Made by a program: the position numbers and the translations under genes. The notes under the pieces were generated by a model. It made no database searches and had not been told where the DNA came from. It was given only the letters and a program-made list of their open reading frames with translations. A stretch of 8,007 nt of DNA from Zoogloeaceae bacterium (lineage in GTDB: Bacteria > Pseudomonadota > Gammaproteobacteria > Burkholderiales > Rhodocyclaceae), in contig JAIRZG010000073.1 of assembly GCA_031267345.1 (NCBI GenBank), forward strand, positions 1 to 8,007, written 5' to 3'. This document shows positions 1-5,405 of the stretch, one piece after another (positions within the stretch are counted from its first letter, which is position 1; every line of letters begins with the position of its first letter).

Positions 1-1
1 G

Positions 2-175
2 GAATGGATCAAGGTAACTTACGGCGCGCCGCGGATCAGCGTCGAGGGCAAACAGGCGACGGCGCGGTTCCGGCAAAATTATCAAACCCCCCAGCTCAGG
101 AACGCCACGAACAAGACCCTGACGTTTGTCCGTGTCGGCAACGCCTGGCAGATTCAATCCGAAGAATCGAACTGA
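2..175 (+). CDS. C-terminal end of an unrecognised protein with an NTF2/SnoaL-like domain (partial, 5' end outside window)
   Basis: The frame is open from the window edge and encodes 57 residues, beginning EWIKVTYGAP and ending GNAWQIQSEESN, before TGA at 173-175. The stop overlaps the next ATG (TGATG), the usual sign of translational coupling. The residues align by eye with the last 60 or so residues of the next protein: EWIKV matches AWITV, and the end VGNAWQIQSE matches ENGQWKIVYE. Both look like the final strands of an NTF2/SnoaL-like fold of the kind attached to some L,D-transpeptidase and TPR proteins. The full protein could therefore be a paralogue of the next gene or a TPR protein sharing its C-terminal domain; the fragment is too short to decide. 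Another ATG-initiated frame also crosses this stretch, but this one is preferred because of the alignment and the exact stop/start junction. Confidence 0.72.
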   Translation, partial: EWIKVTYGAPRISVEGKQATARFRQNYQTPQLRNATNKTLTFVRVGNAWQIQSEESN

Positions 176-1434
176 TGCGTCCGCGTTTCTGGTCATCGCG
201 TCGGCGCGCTATCGGCGCGCTGGCGGTCTTCGTTATCGCGGGCGCGTCGTGGGCGCATTTTTTCTCCGGACAAAACATCGCGCCGGAAGATGAGCCAACG
301 CCCGCCCGCCCGGAAGCAGAGACGCTGGATACCGATGTCGCGCCGGAAGCGCAGCTTGAGCGCATTTTTGCCGACATTGAAACCATGCGTCTGGAGGCGG
401 CGTTCAAGCGCACGGAAAGCCTGATCCAGCGTTATCCCAACTACCGTCTCGCCTATCTGATCAAGGGCGATTTGCTGTTGGCGCGCGCGCATCCGCTGGA
501 AAATTTTGGCGACGCGCACGACGCCCCGCCGGAAAAGGTCGCCGACCTGCGCGCCGAGGCCATCGTCCGCCTGAAGGGCTATCGCAACAAACCTTCTGTT
601 GACGCCGCGCCGCGCTATCTGCTGCAAATGAATGACCGCCAGCGCTACGCTATCGTCATTGATACGCAAAAATCCCGCCTTTACCTGTACCGGAACGATC
701 AGGAGCCTCCGCGTCTGGTCGCCGATTATTACGTCAGTCAGGGCAAATTCGGCGCGGACAAGCGGATTCAGGGCGATAAACGCACACCGGTCGGCGTGTA
801 TCACGTCACCGCGCGCATTCCGCAGGAAAAGCTGCCCGACCTGTACGGGCATGGCGCGTTTCCCATCAACTATCCCAATGAATGGGATCGGCGACAGGGC
901 AAGAGCGGCTCCGGCATCTGGCTGCACGGTACGCCGTCGGATACCTACGCGCGTCCGCCGCAAGCCTCCGATGGCTGCGTGGTGCTGACCAATCCGGATT
1001 TCGACGCGCTGGGCAAGAATGTGCAGATCGGCCTGACGCCGGTGATCATCAGCAATGCCGTCGAATGGTTGTCGCCAGAGGACTGGCGGCGCGAACGCGC
1101 GGAATTGCGGCAGGCTGTCGAAGCCTGGCGCGCGGATTGGGAAAGCCGCGACAGCGAGCGTTACCTGGCGCACTACGCGCGCAACTTCAAAAACAGGCAA
1201 CACGATTTCCAGAGCTTTGTCGCGCAAAAACGCGCGGTGAATCGGGGCAAGGCCTGGATCACGGTCGAGCTGGAAAATCTCTCGATCTTTCGCAACCCCG
1301 GCGCGGAAGACCTGGCGCTGGTGACGTTCGATCAGGCTTACGCCAGCAACAATCTCACCCACCGCATGAAAAAGCGCCAATACTGGCAGCGCGAAAATGG
1401 CCAGTGGAAAATCGTCTACGAAGGCGATGCCTGA
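175..1434 (+). CDS. L,D-transpeptidase (YkuD) family envelope protein with N-terminal anchor and C-terminal NTF2-like domain
   Basis: This is a 419-residue protein. The family forms 3-3 peptidoglycan cross-links or attaches proteins to peptidoglycan in the periplasm, using a cysteine nucleophile. Residues 1-11 are basic (RPRFWSSRRR) and are followed by a hydrophobic stretch at about 12-27, so it is a signal anchor or signal peptide. Residues about 65-110 look helical and TPR-like (LERIF...AFKRTESLIQRYPNYRLAYLIKGDLLLA). The YkuD domain spans about 158-297, from YAIVIDTQKSRLYLY, and contains the catalytic signature: His251 in IWLHGTPSD and Ser265-Asp-Gly-Cys268 in ASDGCVVLTN. The classical SxGCxR arginine is replaced by V, which is common in proteobacterial members with a SDGCVVL motif. 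A charged helix and an NTF2/SnoaL-like domain (about 302-419) close the protein. The start at 175 is chosen because it overlaps the upstream stop and gives a proper export signal; the same frame is open back to 4 but the added residues look non-coding. The exact substrate is unknown. Confidence 0.88.
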   Translation: MRPRFWSSRRRAIGALAVFVIAGASWAHFFSGQNIAPEDEPTPARPEAETLDTDVAPEAQLERIFADIETMRLEAAFKRTESLIQRYPNYRLAYLIKGDLLLARAHPLENFGDAHDAPPEKVADLRAEAIVRLKGYRNKPSVDAAPRYLLQMNDRQRYAIVIDTQKSRLYLYRNDQEPPRLVADYYVSQGKFGADKRIQGDKRTPVGVYHVTARIPQEKLPDLYGHGAFPINYPNEWDRRQGKSGSGIWLHGTPSDTYARPPQASDGCVVLTNPDFDALGKNVQIGLTPVIISNAVEWLSPEDWRRERAELRQAVEAWRADWESRDSERYLAHYARNFKNRQHDFQSFVAQKRAVNRGKAWITVELENLSIFRNPGAEDLALVTFDQAYASNNLTHRMKKRQYWQRENGQWKIVYEGDA

Positions 1435-1448
1435 AAACCAACCTGTAC

Positions 1449-1453
1449 AGGAG
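1449..1453 (+). promoter_or_regulatory. Shine-Dalgarno site for the exported cyclophilin
   Basis: AGGAG lies 7 bases before the ATG at 1461, within the 26-base gap after the transpeptidase stop. It supports the chosen start and suggests independent, efficient initiation inside the same transcript. Confidence 0.8.
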
Positions 1454-1460
1454 TATCCCG

Positions 1461-2030
1461 ATGTTTCGTTCCCTTTTTCTTTTCTTTTCCCTCGTTACCG
1501 TCCTTGCCATCGCGCCCATGAGTTTTGCCGCGCCGCGTGTGGAAATCAGCACCAGTCAGGGCAAAATCGTGCTGGAACTGGACGCGCAAAAAGCGCCGAA
1601 AACGGTGGAAAACTTTTTGCAATACGCCAGAAGCGGCTTTTATGACGGCACGATTTTTCATCGCGTCATTCCCGGCTTCATGGTTCAGGGCGGCGGCTTT
1701 GAACCCGGCATGAAGCAGAAAACCACCCGCGCCGCCATTGAAAACGAAGCCAAAAACGGCCTCAAAAACGCGCGTGGCAGCATCAGTATGGCGCGTACTG
1801 GCGACCCGCATTCCGCCAGCGCGCAGTTTTTCATCAATCTGGTCGACAACAACAACCTCGACTATCCTTCTTTCGACGGTTGGGGTTACGCGGTTTTTGG
1901 CAAAGTCACCGAAGGCATGGACGTGATCGACAAAATCGCCGATGTGCCGACAGGCCGTTTCGGTCCGTTTGAAGACGTGCCGACCAAACCCGTCACCATC
2001 CAGTCCGTCAAAATCATTTCTGAAAAGTGA
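1461..2030 (+). CDS. ppiA: Periplasmic cyclophilin-type peptidyl-prolyl cis-trans isomerase
   Basis: This 189-residue cyclophilin catalyses cis-trans isomerisation of X-Pro bonds during folding of exported proteins. Residues 1-23 form a clear signal peptide (hydrophobic FRSLFLFFSLVTVLAIA, cleavage likely after MSFA), so the product should act in the periplasm. The single cyclophilin domain runs from about 26 to 186. The active-site segment FHRVIPGFMVQGG places Arg68, Phe73, Met74 and Gln76 at the positions of human CypA R55, F60, M61 and Q63. MARTGDPHSASAQFFINLVDN and GWGYAVFGKV are the other conserved blocks. The length matches E. coli PpiA (190). The mature sequence, with FEPGMKQK and GLKNARG, is closer in style to PpiB, so it may have arisen by duplicating the cytosolic gene and adding a signal peptide. 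The cytosolic paralogue begins 9 bases downstream. Confidence 0.96.
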   Translation: MFRSLFLFFSLVTVLAIAPMSFAAPRVEISTSQGKIVLELDAQKAPKTVENFLQYARSGFYDGTIFHRVIPGFMVQGGGFEPGMKQKTTRAAIENEAKNGLKNARGSISMARTGDPHSASAQFFINLVDNNNLDYPSFDGWGYAVFGKVTEGMDVIDKIADVPTGRFGPFEDVPTKPVTIQSVKIISEK

Positions 2031-2039
2031 GCCGCTCCC

Positions 2040-2543
2040 ATGATTAAACTGACCACCAGCCACGGCGTTATCCTGCTGCGACTGAACGCCGGAAAAGCAC
2101 CCGTTACCGTCAGGAATTTCATTCAGTATGTCGAAGACGGGCATTACGACAACACCATTTTCCATCGCGTTATCCCCGGCTTCATGATTCAGGGCGGCGG
2201 CTTTGAACCCGGCATGAAGCAGAAGGACACGCGCGACAGTATCGAAAACGAAGCCCATAACGGCCTGAAAAACAAACGCGGCAGCATCAGCATGGCGCGT
2301 ACCGGCGACCCGCATTCCGCCAGCGCGCAGTTTTTCATCAACGTGGTCGACAACGATTTTCTCGACTTCAAGACGCCCTCCGGCAACGGTTGGGGCTACT
2401 GCGTCTTTGGCGAAGTAGTCGAAGGACTGGAAATCATCGACAAAATCAAAACCGTCAAAACCGGCAACAAGGGCTTTCATCAGGATGTGCCCGTCGAAGA
2501 CGTGCTGATCGAAAAAGCCGAAGTCATCCCTGACCCGGCTTGA
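2040..2543 (+). CDS. ppiB: Cytosolic cyclophilin-type peptidyl-prolyl cis-trans isomerase B
   Basis: This is a 167-residue cyclophilin (E. coli PpiB has 164) with no signal peptide; it starts directly with MIKLTTSHGVILLRL. The active-site segment FHRVIPGFMIQGGGFEPGMKQK carries Arg43, Phe48, Met49 and Gln51, equivalent to CypA R55, F60, M61 and Q63. SMARTGDPHSASAQFFINVV and NGWGYCVFGEVVEGLE complete the family blocks. It isomerises X-Pro bonds in cytoplasmic proteins. The start lies 9 bases after the preceding stop with only a weak purine stretch (AAAAGTGAG) before it, so translation may depend on coupling to the upstream cyclophilin. The ppiB-lpxH adjacency is also known in E. coli. Confidence 0.97.
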   Translation: MIKLTTSHGVILLRLNAGKAPVTVRNFIQYVEDGHYDNTIFHRVIPGFMIQGGGFEPGMKQKDTRDSIENEAHNGLKNKRGSISMARTGDPHSASAQFFINVVDNDFLDFKTPSGNGWGYCVFGEVVEGLEIIDKIKTVKTGNKGFHQDVPVEDVLIEKAEVIPDPA

Positions 2544-2565
2544 AAAAGGTCGGGGAAAACGAAGC

Positions 2566-2598
2566 GGCGTCATTTTTGCGGGTCACGGGAATGACGCC
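2566..2598. repeat. Inverted repeat between ppiB and the small ORF before lpxH
   Basis: GGCGTCATT at 2566-2574 is the exact reverse complement of AATGACGCC at 2590-2598, giving a 9-bp stem with a 15-base loop. It begins 23 bases after the ppiB stop and ends 33 bases before the small ORF start. No T-run follows the stem, so it is not a canonical intrinsic terminator. It could be an mRNA-stabilising or attenuating hairpin, or a protein-binding operator. Confidence 0.5.
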
Positions 2599-2619
2599 TG
2601 TCCAGGCCTTCCCGCTTGC

Positions 2620-2623
2620 GGAG
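2620..2623 (+). promoter_or_regulatory. Shine-Dalgarno-like site for the 41-codon ORF
   Basis: GGAG lies 8 bases before the ATG at 2632. This is a better site than anything immediately before lpxH, and it is the main reason for thinking the small frame is translated. Confidence 0.45.
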
Positions 2624-2631
2624 TACTCTTT

Positions 2632-2757
2632 ATGGACTTCCTCGTGAATATCAACATATTTGAGTCTTTCGCGTTTTGGGGATTTGATTTTTCCCGATTC
2701 CGCGCCGAAGGGGGCGCGTGTGTGATCATGCCGCTGATTCAGGGCCTTCTCGAATGA
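2632..2757 (+). CDS. Possible 41-residue leader or small protein coupled to lpxH
   Basis: I do not recognise this product. The frame starts at ATG 2632 after a good GGAG, encodes 41 residues (begins MDFLVNINIFESFAFWGFDF, ends PLIQGLLE), and stops at TGA 2755-2757. The stop overlaps the lpxH ATG in an ATGA junction. The first half is rich in phenylalanine and other hydrophobic residues, with six F and one W in residues 1-20. The second half contains one short charged stretch (SRFRAEGG) and then a hydrophobic tail. The first 70 bases are only about 40% G+C by my count, clearly lower than the flanking genes. It could be a genuine small protein, a leader peptide whose translation opens the lpxH start, or a chance frame. 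Codon composition is not decisive because the third positions are mixed. Confidence 0.42.
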   Translation: MDFLVNINIFESFAFWGFDFSRFRAEGGACVIMPLIQGLLE

Positions 2758-3515
2758 TCCATTTCGTCTCCGACCTCCACCTGTCGTCGCGCACCCCCGG
2801 CGCGGCGGGCATGTTCAAAACGCTGCTCGCCAAGTGCGCCAGGGCGGGGAATCGGTTGTATACCCTGGGCGATCTGTTTGAGATCTGGGTAGGCGATGAC
2901 GATGACGATCCCTTCAATCTGTCCATCGTCGCCGCGCTGGATCAGGCGCGGCAGCGGGGACTGGCGGTCTTTTTGCTGCATGGCAACCGCGATTTTCTGA
3001 TCGGCGCGCAGTTTGCCGCCCGCACGGGCGTCACCTTGCTGCCCGACCCCTATGTGCTGTCCCTGCCCGAACAGCGGTTTGTCCTCTCGCACGGCGACAG
3101 CTTGTGCGCGGATGACGCCGAATATCAGGCTTTCCGCGCCCAGACTCGCGCTCCCGACTGGCAGGCCGCCTTTTTGCGAAAGCCCTTGCCGGAGCGTCGC
3201 GCCTTTGCCGAACAACTGCGCGCGCAGAGCGAAGTCGCCAAAAACGGCAAATCCGCTTGTTTGATGGACCTCAACCCCATTGCCACCGACGACTTTTTGC
3301 GCCAGCATGGCTACGCCACCTTCATCCACGGTCACACCCACAAGCCCGCCTGCCACGACCATCTTGTAGATGGCGTTCATGTTGAACGCCGGGTGCTCGC
3401 CGACTGGTCGGAAACGCACGGCGAAACGCTGGTATGGGATGGACAAACGCTGCGGCGCGAGCCGCTTTCCCGTACTCTTTCGGACGCCCGCGCATCATGT
3501 ACGCCTCCGGCCTGA
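2754..3515 (+). CDS. lpxH: UDP-2,3-diacylglucosamine pyrophosphatase (LpxH)
   Basis: LpxH hydrolyses UDP-2,3-diacylglucosamine to lipid X and UMP, the fourth step of lipid A synthesis, at the inner face of the inner membrane. The 253-residue product (E. coli 240) is a calcineurin-like metallophosphoesterase with all metal-binding motifs visible: SDLHL (Asp7, His9), LGDLFEIWVGDD (Asp40), HGNRD (Asn78), LSHGD (His113) and HGHTHKP (His194, His196). These sit one residue before the E. coli positions D8, H10, D41, N79, H114, H195 and H197. ATG 2754 is chosen because MIHFVSDLHL is the typical N-terminus and its ATGA overlaps the preceding small-ORF stop. A GTG at 2718 would add 12 unlikely residues. 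Ribosome binding is weak (AGGG, 9 bases upstream), in keeping with coupling. The end overlaps msbA by 19 bases. The last 25 or so residues extend beyond the E. coli length. Confidence 0.97.
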   Translation: MIHFVSDLHLSSRTPGAAGMFKTLLAKCARAGNRLYTLGDLFEIWVGDDDDDPFNLSIVAALDQARQRGLAVFLLHGNRDFLIGAQFAARTGVTLLPDPYVLSLPEQRFVLSHGDSLCADDAEYQAFRAQTRAPDWQAAFLRKPLPERRAFAEQLRAQSEVAKNGKSACLMDLNPIATDDFLRQHGYATFIHGHTHKPACHDHLVDGVHVERRVLADWSETHGETLVWDGQTLRREPLSRTLSDARASCTPPA

Positions 3516-5338
3516 AAATCTACCTGCGTCTGCTCGCCTATGTGCGTCCGTACTGGCTCATGTTTGCCGTGAGCATTCTGGGTTTTCTGGCGTTTGCCTC
3601 AACGCAGCCCATGCTGGCGGGCATCCTCAAGTATTTTGTCGATGGCCTGACCCACCCCGACGCCGCGCTGTTCCCGAATGCGCCGTGGCGCTGGTTGCAG
3701 ACCCTGCAATTGATGTACGCCGTGCCTTTTTTCATCGTGCTGATCGCCGCCTGGCAAGGTCTGGGCGCGTTTCTCGGCAATTTCTTTCTGGCGAAGGTTT
3801 CCCTGGGACTGGTGCATGACCTGCGCGTCGCCCTGTTCGGCAGTCTCTTAACCTTGCCCAACCGTTATTTTGATCAGCACAATTCCGGACACCTGATTTC
3901 GCGCATCACCTACAACGTCACCATGGTGACGGGCGCGGCGACCGACGCCATCAAGGTGGTCATCCGCGAAGGCATGACGGTGACTTTCCTGTTTGCCTAT
4001 CTCCTCTGGATGAACTGGAAACTCACGCTGGTGATGCTCGCCATTTTGCCGCTGATTGCCTTCATGGTGACGGTCGCCAGCCGCAAATTCAGAAAGCAGA
4101 GCCACCGGATACAGGCGGCAATGGGCGAACTGACGCATGTCGCTTCCGAGACCATCCAGGGCTATCGCGTGGTGCGGAGCTTTGGTGGCGAAGGCTATGA
4201 ACAGGGGCGCTTTCTCGCCGCCAGCCTGACCAACAGCCAACGCCAGTTGCGGATGACGCGCACCAGCGCCATTTACACGCCGCTGTTGCAACTGACCATC
4301 TACTGCGCCATGTCGGCGCTGATGTTTCTGGTGCTGTTCATGCGCGGCGACGCTTCGGCGGGCGAACTGGTCGCCTACATCACGGCGGCGGGGTTGTTGC
4401 CCAAGCCCATACGCCAGCTTTCCGAAGTCAGCGCCACCATCCAGCGCGGCATCGCGGGCGCGGAGAGCATTTTTGAGCAACTCGACGCCGCGCCGGAAGA
4501 CGATCAGGGCACGTTGGAACGCGCGCAGATCACGGGGCGGTTGGAAGTGCGGCAGCTTTCCTTCACCTATCCCGGCAGCACTGCGCCCGTGCTGGAAAAC
4601 ATCCGCTTTGCCATCGCGCCGGGGCAACTGGTGGCGCTGGTGGGGCGCTCCGGCAGCGGCAAATCGACGCTTGCCAATCTGATTCCGCGCTTTTACGCCC
4701 ACAATATCGGGGAAATCCTGCTTGATGGCGTGGCGGTGGAAGCATATCGTCTCAAAAACCTGCGCCAGCACATCGCGCTGGTCACGCAACAGGTCACGCT
4801 CTTTAACGATACGATCAAAAACAACATTGCCTACGGCGATCTGGCGGAAAAGCCGGAAGCCGCCATCCGGCAGGCCGCCGCCGACGCTTTTGCGCTGGAA
4901 TTCATCGAACGCCTGCCACAGGGGTTTGATACGGAAGTGGGCGAAAATGGCGTCATGCTTTCCGGCGGTCAGCGTCAACGTCTGGCGATTGCCCGCGCCC
5001 TGTTGAAAAACGCGCCAGTGCTGATTCTTGATGAGGCCACCTCGGCGCTGGACAGCGAATCCGAACGGCACATCCAGGCGGCGCTGGAAAAGGCGATGTC
5101 CGGACGCACCGCGCTGGTGATTGCCCATCGCCTTTCCACCATCGAACGCGCCGATCTGATTCTGGTCATGGATCAAGGCCGCATCATCGAACGCGGCACG
5201 CACACCGAACTGCTGGCGCGGGGCGGACACTACGCCCAACTGTACGAAAAACAGTTTGTGGAAGAAAAAAGCAGGCGTCAGCCGAGACTCCGGAAACCGG
5301 CGCTTAATGCTTTAATCATAACGCGCATTGACAATTGA
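3497..5338 (+). CDS. msbA: Lipid A export ABC transporter, permease/ATP-binding protein (MsbA type)
   Basis: MsbA flips lipid A-core from the inner to the outer leaflet of the inner membrane using ATP, as a homodimer of fused half-transporters. The 613-residue product has six predicted membrane helices (about 19-38, 76-98, 160-177, 176-194, 263-284 and 290-310). A nucleotide-binding domain follows from about 350: Walker A GRSGSGKST (383-391, Lys389), the Q-loop region VTQQVTLFNDTIKNNIAYG typical of MsbA, signature LSGGQ (488-492), Walker B VLILDEATSALD (Asp512, Glu513) and H-loop His544. ATG 3497 is preferred over ATG 3434, which would add 21 residues read entirely inside lpxH. There is no strong Shine-Dalgarno; the 19-base overlap with lpxH suggests coupled translation, and the pairing with lpxH supports the lipid A substrate. 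A basic tail of about 20 residues (KSRRQPRLRKP...) extends past the usual end. A related lipid or drug exporter is a less likely alternative. Confidence 0.95.
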   Translation: MYASGLKIYLRLLAYVRPYWLMFAVSILGFLAFASTQPMLAGILKYFVDGLTHPDAALFPNAPWRWLQTLQLMYAVPFFIVLIAAWQGLGAFLGNFFLAKVSLGLVHDLRVALFGSLLTLPNRYFDQHNSGHLISRITYNVTMVTGAATDAIKVVIREGMTVTFLFAYLLWMNWKLTLVMLAILPLIAFMVTVASRKFRKQSHRIQAAMGELTHVASETIQGYRVVRSFGGEGYEQGRFLAASLTNSQRQLRMTRTSAIYTPLLQLTIYCAMSALMFLVLFMRGDASAGELVAYITAAGLLPKPIRQLSEVSATIQRGIAGAESIFEQLDAAPEDDQGTLERAQITGRLEVRQLSFTYPGSTAPVLENIRFAIAPGQLVALVGRSGSGKSTLANLIPRFYAHNIGEILLDGVAVEAYRLKNLRQHIALVTQQVTLFNDTIKNNIAYGDLAEKPEAAIRQAAADAFALEFIERLPQGFDTEVGENGVMLSGGQRQRLAIARALLKNAPVLILDEATSALDSESERHIQAALEKAMSGRTALVIAHRLSTIERADLILVMDQGRIIERGTHTELLARGGHYAQLYEKQFVEEKSRRQPRLRKPALNALIITRIDN

Positions 5339-5356
5339 AGGCGCGGCATGGAAAAT
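5328..5356 (+). promoter_or_regulatory. Candidate sigma-70-type promoter for phaC
   Basis: A perfect TTGACA (5328-5333) lies within the last codons of msbA. After a 17-base spacer comes GAAAAT (5351-5356), matching TATAAT at four of six positions. The predicted start near 5363 would give a leader of about 40 bases with the phaC ribosome site well placed. Promoter calls by eye are uncertain, particularly in an organism whose sigma factors I cannot see. Confidence 0.45.
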
Positions 5357-5394
5357 AGGCAGGTTTTTTCCCCGCAGTTTCATGTTCTTCGCAC

Positions 5395-5399
5395 AGGAG
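5395..5399 (+). promoter_or_regulatory. Shine-Dalgarno site of phaC
   Basis: AGGAG lies 6 bases before ATG 5406. It fixes the phaC start there rather than at the in-frame upstream codon at 5328, which lies inside msbA. Confidence 0.85.
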
Positions 5400-5405
5400 A
5401 CAATC

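Noticed and set aside
4..174. ATG-initiated N-terminal extension of the transpeptidase gene
   Set aside because: It adds 57 hydrophilic residues before a clear export signal, and another frame over the same bases encodes a domain tail that aligns with the next protein and ends exactly at the start codon.
193..1380. Long open frame on the minus strand opposite the transpeptidase gene
   Set aside because: It is antisense to a gene with clear motifs, its translation shows no recognisable domain, and long antisense frames are expected in G+C-rich coding DNA.
1416..2573. Long minus-strand frame opposite the two cyclophilins
   Set aside because: Its internal repetition (two similar halves) simply mirrors the duplicated cyclophilin genes on the other strand.
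2660..2688. Possible promoter TTGAGT-17-TTTGAT within the small ORF
   Set aside because: Each hexamer matches the consensus at only four of six positions in an A+T-rich stretch where such matches are common.
2718..2753. GTG start giving LpxH a 12-residue extension
   Set aside because: The family begins directly with the beta-strand MIHFVSDLHL, and the ATG at 2754 overlaps a stop in an ATGA junction.
3434..3496. Upstream ATG giving MsbA 21 more residues
   Set aside because: The added residues lie entirely within lpxH and read as out-of-frame sequence; the ATG at 3497 gives the usual short MsbA N-terminus.
3848..5239. Long minus-strand frame opposite msbA
   Set aside because: Antisense to an intact ABC transporter with every motif present; no family signature of its own.
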